In this document: positions 19,488 through 28,703 of the stretch, one piece after another
Layout of the letters: each line of letters opens with the position of its first letter
How positions within the stretch are numbered: position 1 is the stretch's first letter
Source: Microbulbifer marinus
GTDB taxonomy: Bacteria; Pseudomonadota; Gammaproteobacteria; Pseudomonadales; Cellvibrionaceae
Direction of reading: 5' to 3'
Assembly (NCBI RefSeq): GCF_900107725.1
Contig: NZ_FNQO01000001.1
Span: forward strand, 124,001 to 188,000
DNA: 64,000 bases
Made by a program: the position numbers and the translations under genes
The notes under the pieces: model-generated
What the model saw: the letters and a program-made list of their open reading frames with translations, nothing else
The model's database searches: none
What the model was told of the DNA's origin: nothing

Positions 19488-21263
19488 TTATTTTCTGGTA
19501 TCGGCGCTGGCGTCGCGAATTGCGCGAAACTCGTTGCCTTCATACCAGTTGGGCCAATCGCGGCTGTTGGCCAGCTGCAGGCCCAGTTGCAGGCCCAGTT
19601 GCAGATCCATCGCCGCGCCCTTCAGGTTCCACTCCGGATCGTATTCGTCGTCCGGTTTGTGGTAGGCGTGTGCGGTGTAATCTTCACTTTTCTGCTGCGC
19701 CCACTCGCGGCCGTGTTCGAAACTGTCCGTGCCGGAATCGAAGTAGAGCATCGGTACGCCTTTCTTCGCCAGGCTGAAGTGATCCGAGCGGTAGAAGTAG
19801 CCGCGCTCCGGGTGATCTTCCGGTGCCAGGTAGCGGCCCTGTTCCTCGGCGGCCTTTTCCAGCATTTTTTCCAGCTCGCTGTTGCCGTAGCCGACGACGA
19901 TGACGTCGCGCATCGGGCCGAGCACGCCCATAGCATCGAAGTTAATGCCGGCCACGGTCTTCTCCAGCGGTACTACCGGATTCTCGGCATAATACTTGGA
20001 ACCGAGCAGGCCGGACTCTTCTGCAGTCACTGCGACAAATACCAGTGAGCGGTCCGGGCGTTCCGACATTTCGGCTACTTGCTTAGCCATGGCCAGCAGG
20101 CCGGCGGTACCGGTCGCATTATCGACAGCGCCGTTGAAGATATGGTCTTCGCCTTCGGCGTTTTCGTTGACGCCCAGGTGATCCCAGTGCGCAGTGTAGA
20201 TGATGGCCTCGTCAGGATGGCTCGTGCCGGCGAGCTTGGCGACCACGTTGCGGGAGTTGGAAGTGCGCACCTGGTTCTTCAGCTCCACGCTGGCGTTCAG
20301 CCCCAGAGATTTCGGTTTGAAACCGCGGGTCTTGGCCGCTTCCATTTCCTCGGCCAGATCCAGGCCGGCGGCCTTGAAGACTTCCTCGGCGGCTTCGCCG
20401 GTCATCCAGGCTTCCACTGCGACGCGATCAGCATTCTTGTCTTCTGCGGCCAGACTGATCTGGGCGCCGGACCAGCTGCCGCTGACCACTTCCCACGGAT
20501 AGCCGGCGGCGCCGGTCTCGTGAATGATGATGGCGCCGTCGGCCCCCTGGCGCGCCGCCTCTTCAAATTTGTAGCTCCAGCGGCCGTAATAGGTCATGGC
20601 GTTGCCGTTGAACAGCGCCTTGTCCTGGGTGGCATAACCGGGGTCGTTGACCAGAATCACGGCGGTTTTGCCGGTCATATCCAGGCCGGCATAATCGTTC
20701 CAGTCGTTTTCCGGTGCGACGATACCGTAACCGACGAATACGAGTTCGCTGTTTTCCAGCGCTGAAGAGTCGGTCTGGCGCTGGGTAAACGCCACCATGT
20801 CGTCGAGCGGCTGCAGTTTCTTGTCGAAGTTGTCGCCCTTGATCTCCAACGGGGTGGATTCGATTTGCATTTCCACGACAGGTACCTGCTGGAACCAGCT
20901 CGGCTTGCCGTCGGCATCGACGGTACCCGGTTCCAGGCCCACGGCCTTGAATTGATCGGCCAGGTAGTTGACGGTCAGCTCTTCACCTTTGCTGGCGGGC
21001 GCGCGGCCTTCGAACTTGTCGGAAGCCAGCACTTCGATGTGCTTGTGCAGATCTGCGGCCATGGCTTCGACCTGCGCCTGCTCCGCTTCACTGAGCTGAG
21101 GCTTTGCGGCGGCATCCGGACTCGGTGCCTGTTGCTCGCTCTGTGCAGAACTGGTGTCCGCGGTCTGTTGCTCCGGGGCGGAGGTGTCTTTGCCGCAGGC
21201 GGTCAGGGCGCCGCCAATCGCGACGGCCAGTCCCAGGCGGCGCCAGAGGGTAGGAATTCGCAT
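19488..21263 (-). CDS. M28-family zinc aminopeptidase lipoprotein
   Basis: A 591-residue exported peptidase. The N-terminus is a lipoprotein signal with lipobox LTAC (cysteine about 23), followed by a low-complexity linker rich in Q, S and A. A protease-associated domain is inserted at about 150-290. The M28 metal ligands are visible: HWDHLG, GAVDNATGTA, TAEESGLLGS and the late DHFSLAKKG. The C-terminus contains LQLGLQLGLQLA, encoded by a 12-bp tandem repeat. It probably releases N-terminal amino acids from peptides in the periplasm or at the outer membrane. The M14 carboxypeptidase gene lies upstream on the same strand. Confidence 0.92.
   Translation of the reverse strand: MRIPTLWRRLGLAVAIGGALTACGKDTSAPEQQTADTSSAQSEQQAPSPDAAAKPQLSEAEQAQVEAMAADLHKHIEVLASDKFEGRAPASKGEELTVNYLADQFKAVGLEPGTVDADGKPSWFQQVPVVEMQIESTPLEIKGDNFDKKLQPLDDMVAFTQRQTDSSALENSELVFVGYGIVAPENDWNDYAGLDMTGKTAVILVNDPGYATQDKALFNGNAMTYYGRWSYKFEEAARQGADGAIIIHETGAAGYPWEVVSGSWSGAQISLAAEDKNADRVAVEAWMTGEAAEEVFKAAGLDLAEEMEAAKTRGFKPKSLGLNASVELKNQVRTSNSRNVVAKLAGTSHPDEAIIYTAHWDHLGVNENAEGEDHIFNGAVDNATGTAGLLAMAKQVAEMSERPDRSLVFVAVTAEESGLLGSKYYAENPVVPLEKTVAGINFDAMGVLGPMRDVIVVGYGNSELEKMLEKAAEEQGRYLAPEDHPERGYFYRSDHFSLAKKGVPMLYFDSGTDSFEHGREWAQQKSEDYTAHAYHKPDDEYDPEWNLKGAAMDLQLGLQLGLQLANSRDWPNWYEGNEFRAIRDASADTRK
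19572..19605. repeat. 12-bp tandem repeat inside the M28 peptidase gene
   Basis: The unit TTGCAGGCCCAG is repeated about 2.5 times and encodes the LQLG repeats near the C-terminus. Copy number could vary without a frameshift. Confidence 0.6.
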
Positions 21264-21420
21264 AGATTTTTCCTGTGAGTCTTATTCTGAACGAAATAAG
21301 GTAACAAAAAGCGCGCCGAGAACCGAGATATTCTGTGCTGAATATCCGGCCTTGCGCAGGAAATTAATTTTGGCGGGGCGCACAGAAGCCGCCCTCGGGC
21401 GACTCCTGCGGCAGATAGGC

Positions 21421-22542
21421 TTACAGGATTTTCAGTGTCTCGCGAATCGGGAACAGGATATCCCGAGCCAGCTGCTGGCAGCGCGCCGGGGACCAGCCCT
21501 CGATCGGATCCGGCAGCATGTCGTTGTCCTTGAACGGCATCTCCAGTGTCAGCGCCAGGGTGCGGAACTGGTGGCCGCACCAATTGGTGCCGACGGTCAT
21601 ATTGGCCTCGCCGGGCTTATCCAGGTCATAGCCGCGCTCGGTCTGGAAGTCCGGGCTGATGGCTTCGAAGGCGCGCTTGAAGGTGTCTTCGAGCTTGGCG
21701 TGGCGCTCGTCATAACCGGGAATCCCTTCACAGGCGGCGACAAAGTTGTAGGGCAGGGCCTCGTCACCGTGGATGTCGAGAAAGATATCACCGCCCAACT
21801 CCAGCATTTTTTCCCGCACCAGATAGACCTCCGGGCTGCGTTCCATGCTCGGGTTCAGCCATTCGCGGTTCAGGTTGGCGCCGGCGGCGTTGGTGCGCAG
21901 GTGGCCACGCACGCTGCCATCCGGATTCATGTTCGGCACTATGTAGAAGACGGTGTCGGCCAGCAGGCTCTGCGCCGCGGGGTTGGCATCGTCCAGCAGC
22001 GTTTCCAGAAAACCCTCGACAAACCATTCCGCCATGGTTTCCCCCGGGTGCTGACGCGCAATCATCCACACCTTGTGTTTTGCGGCTTCGGCATCGCCCA
22101 CGGTCAGCATTGTCATGTCGCGACCGTCCAGCGTCTTGCCGAGCGATTGCAGTTGCACGCGGTCGTTACCCTGGGCCCAGGCCAGCAGGTCCAGATGGCG
22201 ATCCCAGGAGAAGGGGGCAAAGTAGGCGAGATAAATGCTGGGCTGGTCCAGTTCCACGGTGAAGTCGAGCGTCTTGCCATCGTAGTCGGCGCCGATGCGG
22301 AACCAGTTCTGGCGGTCGTAAGAGGCGCAGACGCGATAGTTCTCCCAGCCTTCCGGGTAGGCTGCCTTGCCGGCGTTCACGATACGCATCGGGTAGCTTT
22401 CACCCACTTCGCCCTCCAAGCGGAAGTGGAACCACTGGTAAAAGTCGGAGTTATTGTCCTGGCGGATCGCCAGTTCCACCGGGCTGCTGTCGGCGTTGAT
22501 TATTTCGATATTGCCGCTGTCAAAAGCGCTGGTGATATACAT
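21421..22542 (-). CDS. M14-family (cytosolic carboxypeptidase-like) metallopeptidase
   Basis: A 373-residue protein without a signal peptide. The first about 120 residues form the beta-rich N-domain found in cytosolic-carboxypeptidase-type M14 enzymes. The catalytic domain carries the zinc pair in RQHPGETMAEW (about 158-168), the substrate-binding NMNPDGS and NREW segments, the third zinc ligand in DIHGDE (about 251-256), and a catalytic glutamate region near LTLEMPF. It is expected to remove C-terminal residues from peptides; the bacterial substrate is not established. An M28 aminopeptidase follows 157 bases downstream. Confidence 0.9.
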   Translation of the reverse strand: MYITSAFDSGNIEIINADSSPVELAIRQDNNSDFYQWFHFRLEGEVGESYPMRIVNAGKAAYPEGWENYRVCASYDRQNWFRIGADYDGKTLDFTVELDQPSIYLAYFAPFSWDRHLDLLAWAQGNDRVQLQSLGKTLDGRDMTMLTVGDAEAAKHKVWMIARQHPGETMAEWFVEGFLETLLDDANPAAQSLLADTVFYIVPNMNPDGSVRGHLRTNAAGANLNREWLNPSMERSPEVYLVREKMLELGGDIFLDIHGDEALPYNFVAACEGIPGYDERHAKLEDTFKRAFEAISPDFQTERGYDLDKPGEANMTVGTNWCGHQFRTLALTLEMPFKDNDMLPDPIEGWSPARCQQLARDILFPIRETLKIL

Positions 22543-22669
22543 GCAAAGGCTCCAGTCAGTTTGTCGCGCGCAGGATACAGGGGACAGAAAGATTTTGCAG
22601 TCTAGTCGGAGATTGCTGGCGCGACTTTTGTGGCTGGAGGCTTTTATTAGAGCCTGTTAACAGTAATAA

Positions 22670-22703
22670 AAAAGCACGGTACCGTTTCCGATACCGTGCT
22701 TTT
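22670..22703 (-). terminator. Terminator for minus-strand transcription
   Basis: Twelve-base perfect stem (22670-22681, 22692-22703). Reading leftward it ends in a T-rich run, so it probably ends the SYLF lipoprotein transcript that stops 240 bases earlier. I see no gene in the rest of 22543-22941. Confidence 0.8.
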
Positions 22704-22941
22704 GCCGTTCCTTGGCGGCACCTGTTGCGACTACTGCTCCCTGGAATTTCCGGTGTCGGACCTCTGGCGACTGCTCACTGCCCGGTCTGATCACAAGTGC
22801 ATCATCCACACTGTCAGAAATTGCGTACTTCTCCCTTACAACCCGCAACCGGTGCTGATCAAAGTTTAGGCACTCGCGTGGCAGTCATGTTGGTATTGCG
22901 CGTAGATTGGCGTGCTATTGGTCAACTTTTGATCGATTTGC

Positions 22942-23523
22942 TCAGTCCAGGTTCAGACTTGGGTCTTTCCAGAACTTGGTCCCCTTGAGGGTTGCCTGCA
23001 GGGCGATGCCGCTCTCGGTCAGTTGGTAAACCCGCATCCCATCGGCGACAACCTCACCGCCGATAGCTGCGCCCTTGTCCTGCGCCTTGACCGCGGCGTC
23101 TGCATGGCCGCCGAACGACCAGCCGTGGTCGACAAAACGCTGCATCACTTCCGGTGAATCGAACAGGAAGAGGGCGCGGAAATCTTTAACCCCGAATCCC
23201 AGGCCCACACCCAGCTCGCCCATCTTCATATAGGTGCGCTCGCGGGAGCGGTTGTTGACCGCGACGCCATAACCCGTGGAGGCGCTGGCGAGCAGCAGGT
23301 TGACGTTGACGTTACTGAATACGGCGTAGCCGGGAGCCTTGGCCAGGTCATTGCGCAGGTCTGGTTTCAGCTGATACAGCTGGCTGAGCACCTGACGCTC
23401 TGTCTGGTCGATGTGCTGACGCTGGTCGTGGCGGGTTTGGCCGGGTGCGGCACAGCCAGCGGTGATAAGTGCTGAAAGCAGCAAGCTGCAGATGATGGGT
23501 AGGCGTAGGGCGGTGCGCAGCAT
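22942..23523 (-). CDS. SYLF-domain lipoprotein
   Basis: A 193-residue protein. The ATG at 23523 is chosen because a lipoprotein signal starts there (basic MLRTALR, hydrophobic core, lipobox ending ITAGC) and a GGGGGA site precedes it. The mature part fits the SYLF/Ysc84 lipid-binding pattern: KAPGYAVFSNVNVNLLLA, a glycine-rich SASTGYGVAV, GELGVGLGFGVKDFRALFLF, and GWSFGGHADAAVKAQ. The family binds phospholipids or forms lipid-associated beta structures; the cellular role in bacteria is unclear. It is divergent from the lipoprotein at 23732. Confidence 0.85.
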   Translation of the reverse strand: MLRTALRLPIICSLLLSALITAGCAAPGQTRHDQRQHIDQTERQVLSQLYQLKPDLRNDLAKAPGYAVFSNVNVNLLLASASTGYGVAVNNRSRERTYMKMGELGVGLGFGVKDFRALFLFDSPEVMQRFVDHGWSFGGHADAAVKAQDKGAAIGGEVVADGMRVYQLTESGIALQATLKGTKFWKDPSLNLD

Positions 23524-23731
23524 GGAGATTCCCCCGTCGAAAATGGCAGTGATGTCATCATCCATTAAATCAGAGGGGGCGCGGTGACTCGAGCAGTCGT
23601 TGCCGACTTTGCGACCTGTACCACAGTGGTGGCATGGGGCGCGGCTTCCAGTGTGGGTGTGGATTGGGTAAGCTAGGCGGCCTTGTGGTGGGGGTGCCCC
23701 ATAGATTCAAGCCTTATAAAAGAGACAAGTC

Positions 23732-24214
23732 ATGAAAAAAAGCGTTAAACGCGGTGTCGCCGCCAGCTGCCTGCTGGTAATGATGATGAACCTGACCGCT
23801 TGCGGCTATTTCCTCTACCCGGAACGCAAGGGCCAGGCCGGCGGCCGGGTTGACCCGGTAGTTGTCATCCTCGATGGCGCGGCATTGTTGTTCGGTATTC
23901 TGCCGGGCGTGGTAGCCTTTGCGGTAGATTTCACCACCGGCACCATCTACCTGCCGGCGGGCGGCTCCTCTGCAATCGACCGCCACGTGAGCAGCGTGGA
24001 CACTGACGAGGCGAAGAAGGTGATTGACCAGCAGGGCCAGGAATGGCTGCAGATGCCGATCGACAGCGTTGCGGGCGAAGGCGACGATCTGCAGCAGCTG
24101 GGTGCGGCCCTGTCTAACATTACTGAGCGTCAGGTAGCAGTGCAGGACATTGTCTGGCTGGAAGACCTGGCCGCTCTGCGCGCCGCGACAGCCGAGCGCA
24201 CTGCTGCTCGCTAA
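23732..24214 (+). CDS. Conserved hypothetical lipoprotein
   Basis: A 160-residue exported protein with a lipoprotein signal (basic MKKSVKRG, hydrophobic stretch, lipobox LTAC, cysteine about 24). The mature part has a conserved-looking core with GYFLYPERKGQ, VVILDGAALLFGILPGVVAF and DFTTGTIYLP, that is, one likely hydrophobic helix or hairpin followed by a short loop, then a charged tail. I do not recognise a function. An AAAAGAGA site precedes the ATG. It is divergent from the SYLF lipoprotein. Confidence 0.78.
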   Translation: MKKSVKRGVAASCLLVMMMNLTACGYFLYPERKGQAGGRVDPVVVILDGAALLFGILPGVVAFAVDFTTGTIYLPAGGSSAIDRHVSSVDTDEAKKVIDQQGQEWLQMPIDSVAGEGDDLQQLGAALSNITERQVAVQDIVWLEDLAALRAATAERTAAR

Positions 24215-24313
24215 GACTCAGCAGTATTCGGTCTGGAAGCCGCGGGTGCGGCTTCCGGGCTCGATAACCAAGCCCTCCCGTTTGTCCTTGCGCCCCTCAT
24301 CCGCGCCGGGTGA

Positions 24314-25306
24314 TCACGCCGGCTGTTTGCGATAGGCCTTGGGAGAAATCCCGGTCCAGCGCCTGAACGCCTTGCCGAACGCGCTCTCGTCGCAGTAGCC
24401 GAGCGCCGCCGCTATCTCCGCGTTATTCCTGTCGTCCTGAAGCAGCCACTGGCGCGCGTAATGACTGCGCACCTCGTCCTGAATGGCACGAAAACTCGCG
24501 TTCTCCTCCTGCAGTTTGCGCCCCAAATGGCGCGGGCTGATACACAGCTGGCTGGCTACCTGCTCGCGGGTTAACTGCGGTTCCTGCTGTAACAGGTGGC
24601 TCACCTGTAGTTGCAGGCTCTTGTTGGTCAGTGCGCGCAGCAGGGCATCAGCCTCCGGCTTAAGCCGGGCCATCACCTGCTGGTCGGCCGCCACCAGGGG
24701 AATCTCCAGATCCTGGGAGCGGAAACGGATAGCGGATACCGGCGCATTGAACTGCACCGGGGTCTGCAGCAGCTGTTGATACTGCTGTTGCAGGGCCAGT
24801 GACGGCGCCGGGTAGGCCAGCTGGACGCTCTGGGCGCGGAACGGGTATCCGGTCATGCTGCGAGTCTGCGCGAGACAGGCGGACAGCACCGTCTCCACGC
24901 GTAGCTGAGCGCAGCGCAGATAGTTGGGCTGGTAACAGAGGTCGGCGTGGTGGGCGCCGCGGCGCAATTCAAACTGGCCGCCTTCGCCCACCAATGGATG
25001 GTAGATCAGCAGCTGCTCTATCGCCGCGCCCAGGGTTTTCTGGGTCATCAGCAGGTAGCCGACCAGGCCCATCTGGCTGCTGTGCATGGCGCGGCCGAGT
25101 TTTACGCCCAGCAGCGGGTCCGGATAGGCATCGGCCAGTGCCAGCCACAGCTGCTCCTGTACGCCCATCGGCACCCGTTGGTTTTCGTCTATCCCGGACA
25201 GGATGCTCCTGGCATTTTCTGGGATTGGCAGTTCGAGGCTGTTCAAGGCTGCCGTAATTGCTCGTGTATAGCTGAGGGTGACGCTTCTACAATCCGCCGG
25301 TTTCAC
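24314..25306 (-). CDS. AraC-family transcriptional regulator
   Basis: A 330-residue regulator with the AraC N-terminal effector-binding domain (about 20-200, including MHSSQMGLVGYLLM and AIEQLLIYHPLVGEGG) and a C-terminal AraC helix-turn-helix (about 235-328: REQVASQLCISPRHLGRKLQEE and AALGYCDESAFGKAFRRWTG). It is transcribed away from the monooxygenase cluster with a 118-bp shared intergenic region, the usual layout for a local activator that responds to the substrate of the adjacent enzymes. Confidence 0.88.
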   Translation of the reverse strand: MKPADCRSVTLSYTRAITAALNSLELPIPENARSILSGIDENQRVPMGVQEQLWLALADAYPDPLLGVKLGRAMHSSQMGLVGYLLMTQKTLGAAIEQLLIYHPLVGEGGQFELRRGAHHADLCYQPNYLRCAQLRVETVLSACLAQTRSMTGYPFRAQSVQLAYPAPSLALQQQYQQLLQTPVQFNAPVSAIRFRSQDLEIPLVAADQQVMARLKPEADALLRALTNKSLQLQVSHLLQQEPQLTREQVASQLCISPRHLGRKLQEENASFRAIQDEVRSHYARQWLLQDDRNNAEIAAALGYCDESAFGKAFRRWTGISPKAYRKQPA

Positions 25307-25424
25307 TACTGCTGTCCGAAATTAACCACTGATTGCCCGATTATGACGATCTGCCCGTACCTTGTCACGGTATATTGCCGTCAACGCAACGAGTTTTGGC
25401 GAGCAAGCCAGCGGGAGAATAACA

Positions 25425-26765
25425 ATGAAACCCTATGCGGTGATCGGCGCTGGGCCCATGGGCCTCTGCACAGTACGCAACCTGGTCAAGTACGGCATAC
25501 CCTGTGTCGGCTTCGAGATACACAGCGATGTGGGAGGTCTCTGGGATATCGACAGCCCCACCAGCACCATGTATGAAACGGCCCACCTGATTTCGTCGAA
25601 GAAAATGACCGAATTCGCCGAGTTCCCGATGGATGAGGGCGTGGCCCAGTTCCCGCACCACAGCGAGCTGCGCGAGTATTTCCGTGCTTACGCACGCGAG
25701 TTCGGCCTGTACGAGCGTTACGAATTCAATACCGAGGTGGTGCATTGTGAGCGCGACGGCGACGACTGGCGCATTACCACCCGTTGCAATGGTGACGAGC
25801 AGACCCGCACCTTCGGCGGACTGCTGATCGCCAACGGCACCTTGCATCACCCGAACCTGCCGCAATTGCCGGGGGAGTTCGCCGGCGAAATCATGCATTC
25901 CTGTGACTACCGCGATCCGGCCATCTTCGAAGGCAAGCGGGTGCTGCTGGTGGGTTGCGGTAACAGCGGTGCGGACATCGCCGTGGATGCCGTGCACCGG
26001 GCGAAGAGCGTGGATATCAGCCTGCGCCGCGGCTACTACTTTCTGCCCAAGTTTATCGGCGGCAAGCCCACCGATGCGGTGGGCGGTAAGGTCAAATTGC
26101 CGCGTTTTATCCAGCAGCGTATCAGTGCCGCCCTGAGCCGCTTTATGCTCGGCCGCCCGAGCCAGTATGGTCTGCCGGAGCCGGACTACAAGATGTTCGA
26201 GTCCCACCCGGTGATCAATTCGCTGATCCTGCACCATATCGGTCACGGCGATATTCAGCCGCAGGGCGACATAGCGGCCATCGACGGCAGCACCGTGACC
26301 TTCAAGGATGGCCGCAGCGGCGATTACGACATGATCCTGCTTGCGACCGGCTACAAGCTGCACTATCCGTTTATCGATTCCGCGGAGTTGAACTGGAGTG
26401 GTTACGCGCCGCGCCTGTATCTCAATGTCTTCCACCCGGATTCTGACAACCTGTTCCTGATGGGAATGGTGGAGGCTGCGGGCCTCGGCTGGGAGGGACG
26501 CAACGAGCAGGCTGAGCTGGTGGCCCTGTATATCCGCCAGCTGGCGTCCGGTGCCGACTCCGCGCAGCGTTTCAAGGCCACCAAGCATGAGCGCGCGTCC
26601 CAGCGCGCCGATGGCGGCATGAAATATCTCGAGCTGGAGCGGATGGCCTACTACGTGCACAAGGACACCTACCTGAAGGCACTGCGCAGTCACGCCGCAG
26701 ACTTGCGGAGAGATCTGGCGTCGCGGGATACTGCTCAATTAATCAGCAGCGCGGGAGCGGCCTAG
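25425..26765 (+). CDS. Flavin-containing monooxygenase (NAD(P)/FAD)
   Basis: A 446-residue class B flavoprotein monooxygenase. It has the N-terminal FAD Rossmann motif GAGPMG (about 8-13), the FMO-type sequence FAGEIMHSCDYRD (F-x-G-x-x-x-H, about 153-165), the NADPH Rossmann motif VGCGNSGAD (about 178) and the ATGY motif in LLATGYKL. The ATG at 25425 with GGGAGAA upstream places the Rossmann strand at the N-terminus, as normal. It is the first gene of a four-gene unit divergent from an AraC regulator. Family members N-, S- or Baeyer-Villiger-oxidise substrates; I cannot name this one. Confidence 0.88.
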   Translation: MKPYAVIGAGPMGLCTVRNLVKYGIPCVGFEIHSDVGGLWDIDSPTSTMYETAHLISSKKMTEFAEFPMDEGVAQFPHHSELREYFRAYAREFGLYERYEFNTEVVHCERDGDDWRITTRCNGDEQTRTFGGLLIANGTLHHPNLPQLPGEFAGEIMHSCDYRDPAIFEGKRVLLVGCGNSGADIAVDAVHRAKSVDISLRRGYYFLPKFIGGKPTDAVGGKVKLPRFIQQRISAALSRFMLGRPSQYGLPEPDYKMFESHPVINSLILHHIGHGDIQPQGDIAAIDGSTVTFKDGRSGDYDMILLATGYKLHYPFIDSAELNWSGYAPRLYLNVFHPDSDNLFLMGMVEAAGLGWEGRNEQAELVALYIRQLASGADSAQRFKATKHERASQRADGGMKYLELERMAYYVHKDTYLKALRSHAADLRRDLASRDTAQLISSAGAA

Positions 26766-27721
26766 TGGATAACACCCTGTCAGTGTCTGAGACGGTGGCG
26801 AGCAATTTCCAGATGTCGCCGACTGCGCTGCTGGCATTGAATGCGGTGCTGGCATTCATGATGTTCGGTGTCTCCCTGGGGCTGCGCCCGGCAGACTTTG
26901 CCGCAGTGCTGCGTCGGCCGCTGGCGCCGGCCACCGGCCTGATGGCCCAGTTTCTGTTGCTGCCGGCACTCACCTGTCTGGTGACATGGTGGCTCGCCAT
27001 CGAGCCGGGACTGGCTCTGGGGATGATCCTCGTATCCTGTTGTCCTGGCGGTACCTTCTCCAACGTGATGACCTGGATCGGCCGCGGCAGTGTGGCCACT
27101 TCGGTCAGTATGACCGCAGTGTCCAGCCTCGCCGCAGTGGTGATGACGCCACTCAACTTTGCGCTCTACGGCGGGCTGAATCCCCACACGCGGCAGATGC
27201 TGCAGGACATAGCCCTGCCGGCGGACAACATGATCCTGCTGGTGGTGCTGGTGTTGGCGCTGCCGATGCTCGCCGGCATGACAGTCGGCGGTCGCTTTCC
27301 GCAGTTCGCCGAGCGCAGTGAGCGCTACTTCCGCAGCGCCTCGCTGCTGGTTTTCCTGCTGTTTGTGGTGGTCTCTTTCTCCAAGCATTGGCAAACGGCG
27401 GTGCAGATCGCCGGTTCCGTACTGCTACTGGTGGTCGCGCACAATGCACTGGCGTTTCTGATTGGCAACATCAGCGGCCGCCTGATGGGGCTGCCGCTCG
27501 CGGACCGCCGTGCGGTGACCATGGAAGTCGGAATTCAAAATTCCGGCTTGGCGCTGGCGATTCTCTTTACCTTTTACCCGTCGGCCGGCGAAATGTTGGT
27601 AGTGGCCGGTTTCTGGGGCGTCTGGCACCTGGTGTCCGGCCTGAGCCTGGCGGGTATCTGGAACTTCCACAATCGAAAATGGGGGCTGCGGCGCGAGCTG
27701 CAACAGAGCCCGCAAGCGTGA
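26765..27721 (+). CDS. Bile acid:sodium symporter (BASS/SBF) family transporter
   Basis: A 318-residue integral membrane protein with about nine or ten hydrophobic helices. The SBF/BASS features are visible, including SCCPGGTFSNVMTWIGRG (about 95-112) and MEVGIQNSGLALAI (about 253-266). Bacterial members take up organic acids or bile acids with sodium. The GTG start overlaps the last base of the monooxygenase stop, so the two are translationally coupled. In this cluster it likely imports the substrate or exports the product of the oxidative enzymes (inference). Confidence 0.88.
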   Translation: MDNTLSVSETVASNFQMSPTALLALNAVLAFMMFGVSLGLRPADFAAVLRRPLAPATGLMAQFLLLPALTCLVTWWLAIEPGLALGMILVSCCPGGTFSNVMTWIGRGSVATSVSMTAVSSLAAVVMTPLNFALYGGLNPHTRQMLQDIALPADNMILLVVLVLALPMLAGMTVGGRFPQFAERSERYFRSASLLVFLLFVVVSFSKHWQTAVQIAGSVLLLVVAHNALAFLIGNISGRLMGLPLADRRAVTMEVGIQNSGLALAILFTFYPSAGEMLVVAGFWGVWHLVSGLSLAGIWNFHNRKWGLRRELQQSPQA

Positions 27722-27740
27722 ACAAACAAAGATAAGAATT

Positions 27741-28703
27741 ATGACTGAACAACGGGTTTTGATTACCGGTGCCGCCGGCTACGTCGGGCATCAGCTGGGT
27801 GAGCTGCTGGCGAGGGAAATGTCTGTGGTGGGGGTGGATATCCGCTCGCGCCCGGCGACCTTCCCGATCTTTACGCTCGACATCTGCGATCCCGCTCTGG
27901 GCGAACTGCTGCGCGCCGAGTCCATCACGCACGTGGTGCATCTCGCGTCGGTGATGGCCGCCGGTCGCGATCGTGAGGCGGAGTACCGCATCGATGTCGA
28001 GGGCACCGAAAATGTGTTGAAGGCCTGCATCTATGCCGGCGTAAAACATATTACCGTGACCAGCAGCGGTGCCGCCTACGGTTACTACCCCGACAACCCG
28101 AAGTGGCTGGAGGAGCACCACCGGCTGCGCGGCAACCCGGAATTCGGTTATTCCGACAACAAGCGCCTGGTCGAGGAAATGCTGGCCGCTTACCGGGAAA
28201 AATATCCGCGCCTGCAGCAGCTGGTGTTCCGCCCCTGCTCAATTGTCGGCTCGACCACCAACAACAAGATCGGCGAGCTCTTTTCCGGCCGCGCGATCCT
28301 GGATCCCGGCGGCCACAACTCGCCGTTTGTGTTTATCTGGGATCAGGATGTGATCCGCGCGATCCAGTACGGCGTGCAGCGCAGCGCCAGCGGCATTTAC
28401 AACCTCGCCGGCGACGGCGCCCTGACGCCGCAAGAGATCGCACTGCTGCTGGGCAAGCCGCTGCGCAAGCCGCCGGTATGGCTGGTTAAATTGCTGCTCG
28501 GTGTCGGTTACTTCCTGCACCTGACGGACAAGCAGCCGGAGCAGGTGATGTTTCTGCAGTACCGCCCGGTGCTGCTGAACCGCCGTCTGAAAGAAGAGCT
28601 GGGGTTTGTGCCGGAAAAAACCTCGGCGGAAGCCTTTGCCTATTTTGCCCGTGAAGCGCTTGGTATCGAACCAGTTGCAGAGGCTGTCGAGGGAATGGCA
28701 TGA
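27741..28703 (+). CDS. NAD-dependent epimerase/dehydratase family protein
   Basis: A 320-residue extended short-chain dehydrogenase. GAAGYVGHQ (about 10-18) is the cofactor loop, the catalytic pair is in YSDNK (about 137-141), and SSGAAYGYY (about 106-114) precedes it. There is a hydrophobic stretch around 250-265. Members act on nucleotide sugars, 3-beta-hydroxysteroids or other alcohols; nothing nearby indicates sugar metabolism, so a hydroxysteroid-like or alcohol substrate is possible. It overlaps the next gene by ATGA. Confidence 0.86.
   Translation: MTEQRVLITGAAGYVGHQLGELLAREMSVVGVDIRSRPATFPIFTLDICDPALGELLRAESITHVVHLASVMAAGRDREAEYRIDVEGTENVLKACIYAGVKHITVTSSGAAYGYYPDNPKWLEEHHRLRGNPEFGYSDNKRLVEEMLAAYREKYPRLQQLVFRPCSIVGSTTNNKIGELFSGRAILDPGGHNSPFVFIWDQDVIRAIQYGVQRSASGIYNLAGDGALTPQEIALLLGKPLRKPPVWLVKLLLGVGYFLHLTDKQPEQVMFLQYRPVLLNRRLKEELGFVPEKTSAEAFAYFAREALGIEPVAEAVEGMA

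Noticed and set aside
22797-22988. Plus-strand 63-codon frame before the SYLF gene
   Set aside because: Overlaps the end of the SYLF gene and lacks a start signal.
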